A stretch of DNA of 64,000 nt from Paraburkholderia susongensis (GCF_900177725.1 NZ_FXAT01000010.1:169213-233212), one strand, 5' to 3'; counted from the first letter of the stretch, positions 33,827-43,391 are shown. Notes: generated by a model from the sequence alone, not told the origin. Translations and numbers: made by a program.

Positions 33827-34924
33827 CTAAAACGCCGTGCGCAGACCGATGTCGACGCCTGTCGACGCCGCGCCCGGAATACCCGGAACCGTACCGCCTG
33901 TCGTCAGCATCGCGCCATGCCGATTGTCGATCCGCGCATAGGTGAAATACACCAGGGTCCGCTTCGACAGCGCGTAGACGCCGCCTAGCGCAAGCTTCGA
34001 CACCGCGGGAGAGCCGGGCAGATCGGTGACCACATTGGCGTAGCTGGCATTCAGCGTCAGGAACTGGATCGGCACCGCCACGCCGGCGAGAAATCCGTGG
34101 CTGCGGTAGGTGGTGACGGCTTGCTCGTAGTTTTCGCTCAAGCCCTCGCCCATCAGCCGCGCGAAGCCGAAGTCCCAGGAAAGTCCGACGCTGTACGTCG
34201 TGACGACTGGCGTAACGCTCGAACCATACAGCACGGCATTCGTGTGCGAATAGGCAAACGAAGCGTTGAGCTGCTTGTTCGAATACCCCGCGCGCCCGGA
34301 GATAAAACGCGGCTGCGGAGTCGAGCCGGACGAGTCGTGAAACGCGTATTGGAACTGTCCATAGAATCCGCCGAGATTGCGCGGCAGGAAATACGAAATG
34401 GAATTGCTCGAACGGATAAAGCCTAGGTTCGATGCACCCCAGCCCGGCACGAACGGCGCATTGGGCGCGGAGACGCCCGTGCTGCGCACCTGTTGCAACA
34501 GGTTGGTGCCGACCCCCGCCGCGCCGAACGGATCGAACAGCGCATCGTTCCAGAAGGTCGGCGTGAAATCGCGGCCGACACGGATTTCGCCGAGATCCCG
34601 ATCGATATAGCTGATCGTCGAGCGTCGCGTGAACAGCGTGCCGGGCGCGGGGCCACCGCCCGTGTTGGGACTGATGGGAGCTTCGAGCCAGAACGAAACG
34701 GCCTTTCCGTCACCCAGATCTTCGGTCCCGGTGAAACCGAACCGGCTCGAATTCAGCGCTGAGTTCGCCATCGTGATCTGCCGCTTGCCCCCATTGACCC
34801 AATACGAACTCAGCGACATGTCCAGCACACCGAATAACGTCAGCGCCGTATCGGCGCGCGCTGTCCCGAACGGCAGACAGACGCAGGCTGCTCCCACGAC
34901 TGCGTTTCCAATCACTCTCCTCAC
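33827..34924 (-). CDS. Gram-negative porin (OmpC/Burkholderia type)
   Basis: About 365 residues of an outer-membrane porin. Two adjacent GTG codons follow GGAGGAGACC; the one at 34924 has the better spacing and opens a signal peptide (RRVIGNAVVGAACVCLPFG) ending GTARA, with mature DTALTLFGVLDMSLSSYWVN. An ATG 22 codons upstream gives a longer N-terminus with no signal feature. SRFGFTGTEDLGDGKAVSFW and the final GVDIGLRTAF are typical. It is separated from the YciI gene upstream by a terminator but likely supplies outer-membrane entry for the substrate handled by the neighbouring ABC importer. Confidence 0.92.
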   Translation of the reverse strand: MRRVIGNAVVGAACVCLPFGTARADTALTLFGVLDMSLSSYWVNGGKRQITMANSALNSSRFGFTGTEDLGDGKAVSFWLEAPISPNTGGGPAPGTLFTRRSTISYIDRDLGEIRVGRDFTPTFWNDALFDPFGAAGVGTNLLQQVRSTGVSAPNAPFVPGWGASNLGFIRSSNSISYFLPRNLGGFYGQFQYAFHDSSGSTPQPRFISGRAGYSNKQLNASFAYSHTNAVLYGSSVTPVVTTYSVGLSWDFGFARLMGEGLSENYEQAVTTYRSHGFLAGVAVPIQFLTLNASYANVVTDLPGSPAVSKLALGGVYALSKRTLVYFTYARIDNRHGAMLTTGGTVPGIPGAASTGVDIGLRTAF

Positions 34925-35167
34925 CACGGTCTCCTCCGATGCATGTTTATCAAACTGGAGAGGTGATTCTTGTCCGCCAAAGAAGCGCACACAATTGAAA
35001 AGACCGGTGCGTTACATAGCCATCTGGAATATTGGTAGAAACAGCATCTCCGCTCGGCGCACGTTTGCCCTTTCGCGAGCGGATTCATGCCGCAGGTGTG
35101 CCGATCAATCGAACGCTCACCGGATAGCGCAGACAAACTCATGCCATCGTTCTCTTCGAGACAGCCG

Positions 35168-35203
35168 AAAAAAATGCGCTCGTACCGCAAGGCGCGAGCG
35201 CAT
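35168..35203 (-). terminator. Rho-independent terminator after the YciI-like gene
   Basis: On the minus strand ATGCGCTCG (complement of 35195-35203) pairs with CGAGCGCAT (complement of 35174-35182) and is followed by seven T. It lies just after the stop of the YciI-like gene and so marks the end of the ABC importer operon; the porin and racemase downstream need their own promoter in the 300-bp spacer. Confidence 0.85.
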
Positions 35204-35220
35204 CGATACGAGCGAATCCT

Positions 35221-35502
35221 TTAGCCAATATTCTTCTTGAAACGCATGATGAAAGATCGCTCGTAGATGCCAGCCTTGGTGAACGGATCATTCTGGTGAT
35301 AAGCGACCACTTCTTCGCGCGAGTCCGCTTCGATCAGCATGAAGGTTCCCACGTAGGCGTCCCCGCTGTCGCTGGCGCAGACGGGACCGCCCTCTATGAT
35401 CCTGATCGCTCCACTGTCGAGATAGGCCTGGCGCTCCTCGCGATGCTTGCGGCGAAGATCGAGAGAGCCGGGTGCGTCGAGGCACAAGCGTACGTACAGC
35501 AT
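35221..35502 (-). CDS. YciI family protein
   Basis: A 93-residue protein with the YciI/dimeric alpha-beta-barrel plan: MLYVRLCLDAPGSLDLRRKH, GAIRIIEGGPVCASDSGDAY, MLIEADSREEVVAYHQNDPF with the invariant His and Asp, and ending in FIMRFKKN. YciI-like proteins often act as small isomerases or dehalogenase-like helper enzymes in catabolic operons. It is the last gene of the operon that begins with the binding protein at 43264, 72 bp after the amidohydrolase, and a terminator follows. Specific reaction unknown. Confidence 0.88.
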   Translation of the reverse strand: MLYVRLCLDAPGSLDLRRKHREERQAYLDSGAIRIIEGGPVCASDSGDAYVGTFMLIEADSREEVVAYHQNDPFTKAGIYERSFIMRFKKNIG

Positions 35503-35574
35503 TTTGTTCTCCTTAAGATAATTTCCACGATTTCCGCGATGTTTCGTCTGAACTCTTGCGTCATGACTCGTGCG

Positions 35575-36774
35575 TCAGCGCGCGTGCCTGATGCACTCGC
35601 CGTCCCGGGCCACGACCTGCCCGCGCTTCACGACCAGCTTGCGCACCGGCTGGCGCGCAACCGTTTCGGCAATGCCGGACGCGGCGACGACGAACAGGTC
35701 AGCCGCACAGCCGACACTCATGCCGTAATCGGCGCTGCGCATGATCCGCGCGCCGCCGAGGGTGCAGATATCGAAGGCGAGCGCAACTTCATCGTCCCGG
35801 CAAAGGCGGTTGCGCAGGCCGATGAACATCGCGCGGCTGAGCATGTCGGCGTCGCCGTAGTGCTTCCACGTATCGCGCACGCCGTCGTTGCCGGAGCCGA
35901 CGCGGATGCCGGCCTGCGTCAACTGACTGACCGACGGCGCCGCCCAGCCGCTCGGTCCCGTCGTGATGACGGCAATGTCGAGCTCCGCGAGCTGGTCGAG
36001 CAGCGGGCCCACGATATGACTGCGCTCGGAGCCGAGGCAGAACGCGTGGCTGATCGTCACTTTCCCGTTCATGCCCAGCGCCCGCACGCGCTCGAAAATC
36101 AGCGACAGCGTGAGCGCCCCCATCTCCTCCGGCTCGTGCAGGTGGATGTCGACCGGTCGCCCGAAGGTCTGCGCGAGTCCGAAGATGGCATCGAGATGCC
36201 CTTTGGGATCGCGGTCGATCGCATAGGGGTCGAGACCGCCGACCCAGTCGCACCCCATCGCCATCGCCTCGCGCATCAGCTCCAGCGTGCCGGGACGCGA
36301 CATCAGGCCCGACTGCGGAAACGCGGCGAGCTGAATATCGATCAGATCTTTCCATTCGTCGCGCGCGCTCAGCACACCTTCCAGACAGGTCAGTCCATTC
36401 TCGGTGTCGATGTCGACGTGGGTCAGGATGTGCGTGGTACCCTGCGCGAGCGACAACTCGATCTGCCGCGCCGACTGCCGCGCCGCGTCGATCTCCCACT
36501 CGCGGCGCATGCGGCGCTCGTAGCGGATCTTGTCGACGAGCGCCGGCCCCGCCGTGTTCTCGTGCCACGGCATGCCGAGCAGCGTCTTGTCCAGATGCGT
36601 GTGCGCATCGACGAGACCCGGCAGAACCAGTTCGCCCCGCAGCGACTCGACGGGCGTGCCGCTCGGCGCTTCGAGGTTCGTCCCGATGGCCGCGATCCGT
36701 CCGTCGCGCACGATGACATCCTGGATTGGACCGGCGCCGGGCCGGCCGCCACGAATCAGTAGATCAGCGGTCAT
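35575..36774 (-). CDS. CodA-like amidohydrolase (cytosine deaminase family)
   Basis: A 399-residue cytoplasmic amidohydrolase. The N-terminal beta domain (DVIVRDGRIAAIG) precedes LVDAHTHLDKTLLG with metal ligands His58 and His60; VDIHLHEPEE supplies the third His and the catalytic Glu, KVTISHAFCLG the fourth His, and GSGNDGVRDTW the Asp. This matches E. coli CodA (HIHLDTT, HxxE, GHDDVFDPW). The family also hydrolyses isoguanine, atrazine-type triazines and cyclic ureides. Given the racemase and the ABC importer nearby, a hydantoin-, dihydropyrimidine- or triazine-like ring is a guess. The start overlaps the upstream isomerase gene by 11 bp. Confidence 0.9.
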   Translation of the reverse strand: MTADLLIRGGRPGAGPIQDVIVRDGRIAAIGTNLEAPSGTPVESLRGELVLPGLVDAHTHLDKTLLGMPWHENTAGPALVDKIRYERRMRREWEIDAARQSARQIELSLAQGTTHILTHVDIDTENGLTCLEGVLSARDEWKDLIDIQLAAFPQSGLMSRPGTLELMREAMAMGCDWVGGLDPYAIDRDPKGHLDAIFGLAQTFGRPVDIHLHEPEEMGALTLSLIFERVRALGMNGKVTISHAFCLGSERSHIVGPLLDQLAELDIAVITTGPSGWAAPSVSQLTQAGIRVGSGNDGVRDTWKHYGDADMLSRAMFIGLRNRLCRDDEVALAFDICTLGGARIMRSADYGMSVGCAADLFVVAASGIAETVARQPVRKLVVKRGQVVARDGECIRHAR

Positions 36775-37882
36775 GGGATGCCGTCGTCAGCTCGCACCCG
36801 GCGCTGGGCGCATCCTTGAGGGGCAGAGAGAAGTCCTTGCAGATCCGGCGGATATGGCGTGCCGTGTCGAGAATGTCCTCGATGGTCTCGGCGTAGCCGG
36901 GCCGCCGCTCGGCGAAGGTCTCGAAGTCCGGCACCTCGCCCGTCGCCACCCGCCGGTCGCCCTCCTTCACGAGCGCGAGGAAGGCGTCGAACTCCTCCGG
37001 GCTCAGGTCGGGATGGGCCGCGCTCCATTCGCTGTCGTGGATGTCGATGCGCATCTTCACCGGCGTGCGCGGCCGGTCGTCGTGCGACATGTCGTTCTCG
37101 ATCGACAGGTTCAGATCGGGGTTATGCGCCGTCAGGAGCGGCAGGATCGCGGCGAAGTCGACGGAACCGCCGCCGCACGGGCGCGTCTGGTAGCGCACGC
37201 CCTCCGGGCCGCTCGCGACCAGCGCATCCTTGATGTGCGTCTGGCGCACATAGGGCGCCACGCGCCGCGCGGCGAACACCGGATGCTCGGTACGCTGCAG
37301 CACGTTCGCCGAATCGAACACGATGCCGATCGCATCCGGCCCGACCGCTTCGACGAGCCGCACGATTTCGAACGTCGTCGCTTCCTCATGGGTTTCGATG
37401 TTCAGGTGCACGCCGAGGTCGCGCGCGATCGGCGCGAGCTTCTTCAGGAGTTTCTCGGTGGCCGCGAGCTGCTCATGCCAAGCGACATCGGTGCGGAACC
37501 GGTCGGTCGAGTACTTGCCGACGAAGGCAGTCTTGTAGTTCGCCATCGCCACCCACAACTCGCGGCATTCGATCGCGGCGCACACCTCCATCATGCGGCG
37601 AAAGCCGTGCAGGACGTCGCCGTTGCCGACCTCGCGAACCTCCGGGGTTTCCGGCAGCGCGTAGGGGTTGACCTTGCCCACGCCGGTCTCGAGATACATG
37701 CCGAGGGCGTCGGCCCGCGCCCGCACCTCGCGGAGATAGCCGAGGTCGAGACTCGGCGACATGTCGAGCACGGTTCTGAAGAACACGCCCGCCATGCCCA
37801 GTTCCCGCGCGCGTTCGAGTATGCCCACCGCGCCCCACTTCCTCGCCTCCGGCATCTTCTTGCCGTCGATTCCTAGTCTCAT
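36764..37882 (-). CDS. Sugar phosphate isomerase/epimerase (xylose isomerase-like TIM barrel)
   Basis: A 372-residue protein of the AP endonuclease 2 / IolE-Hyi TIM-barrel superfamily. Visible motifs include MLGIDGK-type start (MRLGIDGKKMPEARKWGAVG), DLGVHLNIETHEEATTFEIV with a metal-binding Glu, GIVFDSANVLQR with the Asp/Asn pair, YVRQTHIKDALV with His, and NLSIENDMSHDD near the end. Members isomerise or epimerise keto-sugars and hydroxypyruvate-like acids. It is tied by overlap to the ATPase gene upstream (4 bp) and the amidohydrolase downstream (11 bp), so it works in the same pathway. Slightly longer than the usual 270-300 residues of this superfamily. Confidence 0.85.
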   Translation of the reverse strand: MRLGIDGKKMPEARKWGAVGILERARELGMAGVFFRTVLDMSPSLDLGYLREVRARADALGMYLETGVGKVNPYALPETPEVREVGNGDVLHGFRRMMEVCAAIECRELWVAMANYKTAFVGKYSTDRFRTDVAWHEQLAATEKLLKKLAPIARDLGVHLNIETHEEATTFEIVRLVEAVGPDAIGIVFDSANVLQRTEHPVFAARRVAPYVRQTHIKDALVASGPEGVRYQTRPCGGGSVDFAAILPLLTAHNPDLNLSIENDMSHDDRPRTPVKMRIDIHDSEWSAAHPDLSPEEFDAFLALVKEGDRRVATGEVPDFETFAERRPGYAETIEDILDTARHIRRICKDFSLPLKDAPSAGCELTTASHDR

Positions 37883-38730
37883 TTTGACTCCATAGCGAAG
37901 GCGGCACCGTTCAGTGCCAGCCGGTTCAGTTTTCGTAGCGCGCGCCGCTCCCGCGCCGCCACGGGATCGGGAATCGGCATCGCGCCGAGCAACGCCTGCG
38001 TGTAGGGATGGCGCGGACTGTCGAACACGCTCGCGCGATCACCCGACTCCACCACGCGGCCGTGGTGCAGCACGTAGATGCGTTCGCAGAAATGCCGCAC
38101 CACCGCGAGGTCGTGCGCGATGAAGAGGATCGTCAGGCCGAGCGCGCGCTGCATGTCCTGCAGCAGATTGATCACCTGCGCCTGCACCGACACGTCCAGC
38201 GCGGACACGGGTTCGTCGCAGATCAATAGGCGCGGGCGGATCGCCAGCGCCCGGGCAATGGCGATCCGCTGACGCTGTCCGCCCGAGAACGACTGGGTGT
38301 AGCGCGGAAGATCGCGCGCGCCGAGCCCCACCATCTCCAGCGTCTCGACAACGATGTCGCGCCGCTTCGCCGCGCGCTTTTCGATGCCGTGAACGATCAG
38401 CCCTTCGCCGACCAGTTGCTCGACATTCATGCGCGGATTGAGGCTCGCGAACGGATCCTGGAAGACCGGCTGGACCTCGCGGCGAAACCGCCTGAGTTCG
38501 GCGCGGCCGGCGTCCACGACGTTCATGCCGTCATAGACCACCGAACCGGAATCGGGCATGAGCAGGCGCAGCGCGCAGCGGATCAGCGTGGTCTTGCCGG
38601 AACCCGACTCGCCGACGAGGCCGATCGCCTCGCCCGCATCGACAGACAGCGACACGTCGTCAAGCGCGATCGCACGCGCGCGACGCCCGTCCGCAAACGA
38701 CTTCGACAGATGATTCAGTTCAAACAGCAT
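37879..38730 (-). CDS. Dipeptide/oligopeptide-type ABC importer ATPase (DppF/OppF-like)
   Basis: A 283-residue ABC ATPase. Walker A GESGSGKTT, Q-loop PVFQDPFASLNPRMNVEQLV, signature FSGGQRQRIAIARALAIRP, Walker B LLICDEPVSALDVS and switch His in IAHDLAVVRHF are complete. The RHPYTQALLGAMPIPDP tail is shared by all Dpp/Opp ATPases. Start at 38730 is within the end of the preceding ATPase gene (11-bp overlap); a frame opening at 38985 is longer only by shadow. It pairs with the other ATPase (38720-39796) as DppD/DppF heterodimer. Confidence 0.93.
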   Translation of the reverse strand: MLFELNHLSKSFADGRRARAIALDDVSLSVDAGEAIGLVGESGSGKTTLIRCALRLLMPDSGSVVYDGMNVVDAGRAELRRFRREVQPVFQDPFASLNPRMNVEQLVGEGLIVHGIEKRAAKRRDIVVETLEMVGLGARDLPRYTQSFSGGQRQRIAIARALAIRPRLLICDEPVSALDVSVQAQVINLLQDMQRALGLTILFIAHDLAVVRHFCERIYVLHHGRVVESGDRASVFDSPRHPYTQALLGAMPIPDPVAARERRALRKLNRLALNGAAFAMESK

Positions 38731-39796
38731 CCGATGCTCCCCGTTCCTCAGCGTGGTGACAGGCAATCCTGCGCGCCCCGAAGGTGCGCAACGGCGGCAC
38801 GACGCCGCGGCAGACGTCGGTGGCCGCCGCGCAGCGCGGGTGAAACGCGCATCCCGCCGGCCGCTCGCCGGGTGCGACCGGCGAGCCTTGCACCGCCGCC
38901 AGCCGCTCGACGGTGCGGTCCACGCGCGGCACCGCGGCGAGCAAACCTTCGGTGTACGGATGGATCGGCCGCTCGAACAGCGCATCCACCTGCGCGTCCT
39001 CGACGATGCGACCCGAGTACATCACCAGTACCCGCTCGGCGAAAGACGCCACCACGCCCATGTCGTGCGTAATCAGCAGCACGGCCAGCTCCCGCCGCGC
39101 GGCGACGTCGTCCAGCACGTCGAGCACCTGCTGCGCGATGCGCACATCGAGCGCCGTGGTCGGCTCGTCGGCGATCAGGAGACGCGGCTCGCAAATCAGC
39201 GCCATCGCCAGCACCACGCGCTGACGCATGCCGCCGGAAAACTCGTGGACATAGGCCTTCATGCGCCCCTCTGCGTGACTCACGCCGAGTTCCGCAAGCA
39301 ATCTGACGGCGCGCACGCGCGCCTCCCCACGCGACACCCCTTGCACCACCAGCGCCTCGATCAGTTGCTCGCCGACCGGCATGATCGGATCGAGCGACGT
39401 AAAGGCATCCTGGAACGCCATGCCGATCCGTTTGCCCCGCACGCTGCCGAGCTTGCGCTCGGGCAGGCCAAGCACCTCGATGCCGTCGACGAGCACCCGC
39501 CCCGCAAGGCGCAGCTTCGGGTTGAGCCGCATCAGCGCGCGCGCGGTGACTGACTTGCCCGAGCCCGATTCGCCGACCAGCGCGACCTTTTCGTTCCGTT
39601 TGATCGTGAAGCTCACGCCGTCCACGAGACGCGTCGCCTCGCGCCGCCGAGGCAGATCGACGCTCAGCCCCTCGACCTTCACCAGCGTGTCGCTGTCGAC
39701 GTCCGACGCACAGCGGGCATCCGTTGCGGGCAAGGTGCCCGCGCGCGGCGAAGCGTTCTCGGTATTCGATTCGATCATGTCAGTTCCCGGCATCAT
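38720..39796 (-). CDS. Dipeptide/oligopeptide-type ABC importer ATPase (DppD/OppD-like)
   Basis: A 358-residue ATPase. Two in-frame ATG codons at 39796 and 39793; the first overlaps the permease stop by 4 bp. Motifs are Walker A GESGSGKSV, signature FSGGMRQRVVLAMALI, Walker B LLIADEPTTALDVR, and the switch His in LLITHDMGVVASF. The C-terminal CAFHPRCAAATDVC has the cysteines that in DppD-type ATPases bind a Fe-S cluster. The first 45 residues are a Ser/Ala/Asp-rich tail not seen in E. coli DppD. Forms the importer with the genes on either side. Confidence 0.93.
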   Translation of the reverse strand: MMPGTDMIESNTENASPRAGTLPATDARCASDVDSDTLVKVEGLSVDLPRRREATRLVDGVSFTIKRNEKVALVGESGSGKSVTARALMRLNPKLRLAGRVLVDGIEVLGLPERKLGSVRGKRIGMAFQDAFTSLDPIMPVGEQLIEALVVQGVSRGEARVRAVRLLAELGVSHAEGRMKAYVHEFSGGMRQRVVLAMALICEPRLLIADEPTTALDVRIAQQVLDVLDDVAARRELAVLLITHDMGVVASFAERVLVMYSGRIVEDAQVDALFERPIHPYTEGLLAAVPRVDRTVERLAAVQGSPVAPGERPAGCAFHPRCAAATDVCRGVVPPLRTFGARRIACHHAEERGASDAV

Positions 39797-40641
39797 TCGC
39801 GGCCTCGCAGACCCGGATCGCGGCGCACCTGCAGGATGTCGCCCAGCAGGCCGAAGCCCACCGCGGCCAGCACGATCGCGACGCCCGGCGCGGCCACCAC
39901 CCACCATGCATTCGCGACGTACCCCTTCGCATTGGCGATCATCGCCCCCCATTCGGCGCTCGGCGGCTGCGCGCCGACGCCGATGAACGACATCCCCGCC
40001 AGCACCAGCACCGCGCCGCCGATATCGCCGGCCCATTTGACGACCAGGATGTCGAGCGAATTGGGCAGCACGTGGCGCGTCATCAGCCGCCAGCGCGAAA
40101 CGCCCATCGCCTGCGCGCCGACCACGAACTGCGCGGTCATCGTCTGGCGCAGGATCGCGCGCAACAGCCGCGCCGTCACCGGCCAGCCCGTGATGGCCTT
40201 GGCGATGATCGCCGATTGCAGGCTCGGCCCGAGCGCCGCGGCGAAACCCAAGGCCACCACGAGCCCGGGCAGCGCCAACCCGATGTCGGTGATACGCATC
40301 AGCGTCTCGTCGAGCCAACGTGGCCCCACGGCGGCGAGCGTGGCGATCAGCACGCCGATCAGCGAGTACGCAGTCACGATCAGCATCGCCGACAGCAGCG
40401 TCGCCCGCGCGCCGGCAATCACGCGCCACATGACGTCCCGCCCCTGGTCGTCGGTACCGAACCAGTGCGCCGCGCTCGGCGGCATCAGCGCATTGCGGAT
40501 GTCGGACACATAGACGGAATCCGGCGCCACCATCGGCCCGAACACGGCCATGACGACGAGCAGCGCGACGAGCATGTACACGCCGGTGTCGAAAAAGGAT
40601 GGCGTCGTGCGCAGCGCGCCACGCGCAATGGACAGGTTCAT
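39793..40641 (-). CDS. Dipeptide/oligopeptide-type ABC importer permease (DppC-like)
   Basis: A 282-residue inner-membrane permease with about six helices. Residues 20-40 are the first helix (TGVYMLVALLVVMAVFG), SAAHWFGTDDQGRDVMWRVI is the DppC signature, and AQAMGVSRWRLMTRHVLPNS is the EAA loop that contacts the ATPases. ISLALPGLVV-type helix and FIGVGAQPPSAEWGAMI follow. Its start and stop each overlap the neighbouring gene by 4 bp, so permeases and ATPases are made in step. Confidence 0.93.
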   Translation of the reverse strand: MNLSIARGALRTTPSFFDTGVYMLVALLVVMAVFGPMVAPDSVYVSDIRNALMPPSAAHWFGTDDQGRDVMWRVIAGARATLLSAMLIVTAYSLIGVLIATLAAVGPRWLDETLMRITDIGLALPGLVVALGFAAALGPSLQSAIIAKAITGWPVTARLLRAILRQTMTAQFVVGAQAMGVSRWRLMTRHVLPNSLDILVVKWAGDIGGAVLVLAGMSFIGVGAQPPSAEWGAMIANAKGYVANAWWVVAAPGVAIVLAAVGFGLLGDILQVRRDPGLRGRE

Positions 40642-41690
40642 CGTTTGCTCCCGTGAAGTTGAGCGGCGCGGATGCGTGGATCGACCGCCAGCAGCAACAG
40701 ATCGACCAGCACGTTGCTGACGCAGACCACGGCGCCGACGAAGAGCACGGCGCCCAGCACGGCATAGGTGTCCTTCTGCTCGACCGCGTTGGACAGATAC
40801 GCGCCCACGCCCTGCCGGCCGAACACGCTTTCCACCAGTACCGACGAGCCGATCATCATGCCGAGCAGCACACCCGCGAGCGTGACCGTAGGACCGATCG
40901 CATTGGGCAGCGCATGCCGCAGCATGATCCGGGCGAACGACGCGCCCTTGGCCCGCACCGGAACGATGAAGTCGCTTTCGAGAATCGCGATGAGCGAGGC
41001 GCGCAGGGTCCGGAAGAACTGCGCGGCGAAGAACGCCGCCAATGAGATGGCCGGCAGCACGAGGTGGCGCACGGCGTCGGCGAACGCCGCGAGATCACCG
41101 GCGAGCAGCGTATCGACAACGGGCATCTGCGTGCGGACCGGCACGGAGAAGTCGAGACTCTGCTGACCCGAGATCGGCAACAGGCCCCAGCGGCTCGCGA
41201 GCACGTATTGCGCGAGCAGTGCCAGCCAGAACGCCGGCATGCCCCCTGCCGCAACGGCGACCACCCGGCAGGCGCGATCGAACGCGCTGTCGCGCCAGGT
41301 GGCGGCGGCCACCGCCACCGGCACCGCCAGCAGCAGGCTCAGCAGCAGCGTGACGATCACCAGTTCCAGCGTGCTCGGGAACACCTTCAAGACATCGTCC
41401 AGCACCGGCTGCTGCGTGCTGATCGACGTGCCGAGGTCGCCCTGCAGCACGTGCCCGACGAAGCGCCCATACTGGACGGCGAGCGGCGCGTCGAGCCCCA
41501 TGCGCTGGCGCACCGCCTCCACCTGTGCCGGCGACGCCTCCGGCCCCGCCGCCACCTGCGCCTCGTCGCCCGGAATCGCCTTGGTCATCGCGAACACCAG
41601 CGTGACGAGGCCGAGCAGCGTGAGCACGGTCGAGACCAGCCGGCGCGCGGCGAAGAATACGCCCGGCAGCCCTTTCGATTGCGCGCTCAT
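40638..41690 (-). CDS. Dipeptide/oligopeptide-type ABC importer permease (DppB-like)
   Basis: A 350-residue permease. N-terminal helix VSTVLTLLGLVTLVFAMTKA, then AIPGDEAQVAAGPEASPAQV, a DppB/NikB-like periplasmic loop. ILRNALPNAIGPTVT-type EAA loop is present as MLRHALPNAIGPTVTLAGVL. Length fits DppB. Start and stop overlap the binding-protein and DppC genes by 4 bp each. Together with DppC it forms the channel of the importer whose substrate is set by the binding protein at 41687. Confidence 0.93.
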   Translation of the reverse strand: MSAQSKGLPGVFFAARRLVSTVLTLLGLVTLVFAMTKAIPGDEAQVAAGPEASPAQVEAVRQRMGLDAPLAVQYGRFVGHVLQGDLGTSISTQQPVLDDVLKVFPSTLELVIVTLLLSLLLAVPVAVAAATWRDSAFDRACRVVAVAAGGMPAFWLALLAQYVLASRWGLLPISGQQSLDFSVPVRTQMPVVDTLLAGDLAAFADAVRHLVLPAISLAAFFAAQFFRTLRASLIAILESDFIVPVRAKGASFARIMLRHALPNAIGPTVTLAGVLLGMMIGSSVLVESVFGRQGVGAYLSNAVEQKDTYAVLGAVLFVGAVVCVSNVLVDLLLLAVDPRIRAAQLHGSKR

Positions 41691-43264
41691 GGCTTGGTCG
41701 CCAAACGCAGGTCGGCGGGCGCGAGCGGGAACACCACCTTGTTGACCTGCGGCGTCTGAATCTGCTGCGGCCGGTACATGGCGGGACGGCCGACGGTGTA
41801 AAGCGGCATGATGACCGAATCCCGGTCGAGGATCACCTGGACCTGCTTGTACAGATCGCAGCGCTTCGCCGCGTCGGACGAAGCCTTCGCGGCATCGAGC
41901 AGCGCGTCCACCTTCGGGTTGGAGTATCCACCGCGGTTAGTGCCCACCGCATCGGAGCGGTAGCCGCGCAGCAGGATCGCGCCCGGGTCGGGGAACTGCG
42001 CGAAGTCGTCGAGCAGCATCATCTGCGGGATGGTGTCGAAACGCGCGACGCTGGCGAGATAGGCGGCGAACGAGATCGGCTCGAGCTTGAGCTGAACGCC
42101 GATCTCGGCCAGGTTCGATTGCAGCAGCGTCGCTTCCAGGCGCTGCACCTCGACGGTCGGCTGAAAACGCATCGTGAGCTGCAGATTCTTCACGCCGGCC
42201 TCGGCCAGCAGCCGCTTCGCCTCGGCGACGTCGCGATGGGCCGCGGGCAGATCGGGGCGGCAGATCATCGTCGAGGGCAGCGGGCCGTTGGCGATCACGC
42301 CGGCACCCTGGCGGATCGCGTCGAGGCCACCCTGGTAGTCGTAGGCGAGCCGGATCGCGCGGCGCACGCGCGCGTCGGCCGTCGGGCCCGTGCGCGTGTT
42401 GAAAATGATGTTGGTCTGCAGTTCGGGCTTCAGATGCGCGTCCTTGACCCGCCCGCCCTTGTCGAGCAACGCCGCATCGCGGTAGCCCATGCCGAGCACG
42501 GCAAGGTCGATGTTGCCGGCGAGCAGCTCGTCGCGCTGGGTGCCGCCTTCGTCGATCCGGCGGAACACGATCTGCTCCGGCCGGCCGGCGACCTTGTTCC
42601 AGTAGCCGGGAAACTGCGATACCACGATGTCGGCATTGCGGCGGCCGCTGAAAACATACGGGCCGCTGCCGGCGTCATGCGATTGCAGCCATCCCTGGGC
42701 ATCGTCGGTGCCCGCGTTCGCGGCCGCGAGTTTCGCCTCGAGGATGTAGACCTTGGAGAGCGCGCCGGGAAACAGCGAGTCAGGTCTGGAAAGGTGGATC
42801 GTCAGCGTGCGCGCGTCGGCAACCGTGGTCTTGTCGTAGCCGTCGATCTGCGATGCGATGCCGAGCCCGAGGCGCTTGAGTCTGTCGAGCGTATAGGCGA
42901 CATCGTTCACAGTGACCGGGGTGCCGTCGTGAAATACGGCGCCCGGGCGCAGCCGCACGTCGATCGACTTCGCGTCTTTCGCAAGCTCGAAGGTCTCGGC
43001 CAGTTGACCGACGAGCTTGCCGCTCGAGTCGTAGGTCACGAGCGTATCGTACAAGGTGCTGGCGATGAAGCTCGTCTGCGCATAGTCGGTGCGCATCGGA
43101 TCGAGCGTGGCGACCACGCCGCCGTTGGCGAAAATCACCGTCCTGCTTCGATCGAACTTCGTCTGGGCTATTGCCTGCGCGGACAACACCAATGCCGCCG
43201 CCGCGCCGAGCACGGCAAACGGCCGCCCCCATCGTCCCGTTACTGCCTGTCTCCTGATTTTCAT
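41687..43264 (-). CDS. ABC importer substrate-binding protein (DppA/SBP family 5)
   Basis: A 525-residue periplasmic binding protein. The start at 43264 has AGAGGAAT in front and opens MKIRRQAVTGRWGRPFAVLG, a signal peptide ending SAQAIAQ. SBP family 5 marks include VIFANGGVVATLDPMRTDYA, VRLRPGAVFHDGTPVTVNDV and VRRAIRLAYD. First gene of the operon 43264-35221. Family members bind peptides, nickel, heme or opines, so the ligand cannot be named; the coding context suggests an amide or ureide compound. The LysR gene lies 127 bp upstream on the same strand. Confidence 0.92.
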   Translation of the reverse strand: MKIRRQAVTGRWGRPFAVLGAAAALVLSAQAIAQTKFDRSRTVIFANGGVVATLDPMRTDYAQTSFIASTLYDTLVTYDSSGKLVGQLAETFELAKDAKSIDVRLRPGAVFHDGTPVTVNDVAYTLDRLKRLGLGIASQIDGYDKTTVADARTLTIHLSRPDSLFPGALSKVYILEAKLAAANAGTDDAQGWLQSHDAGSGPYVFSGRRNADIVVSQFPGYWNKVAGRPEQIVFRRIDEGGTQRDELLAGNIDLAVLGMGYRDAALLDKGGRVKDAHLKPELQTNIIFNTRTGPTADARVRRAIRLAYDYQGGLDAIRQGAGVIANGPLPSTMICRPDLPAAHRDVAEAKRLLAEAGVKNLQLTMRFQPTVEVQRLEATLLQSNLAEIGVQLKLEPISFAAYLASVARFDTIPQMMLLDDFAQFPDPGAILLRGYRSDAVGTNRGGYSNPKVDALLDAAKASSDAAKRCDLYKQVQVILDRDSVIMPLYTVGRPAMYRPQQIQTPQVNKVVFPLAPADLRLATKP

Positions 43265-43391
43265 CCATTCCTCTCTGGCCGTGAGCGACATGGACATCGC
43301 CACTCGTGCAGAGCAGTGTATGGGCGCTCAAAGCGCGGGGAAACTGAAAATATCGGGGGACGCGATAACCGACTGGAATGGCGAAAACCGT

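Noticed and set aside
38731..38985. Upstream extension of the DppF-like ATPase
   Set aside because: It runs inside the DppD gene and has no ABC features; the family start is at 38730.
39797..40765. Upstream extension of the DppD-like ATPase
   Set aside because: It is antisense-like low-complexity sequence over the permease genes; the ATGA overlap at 39793-39796 decides the start.
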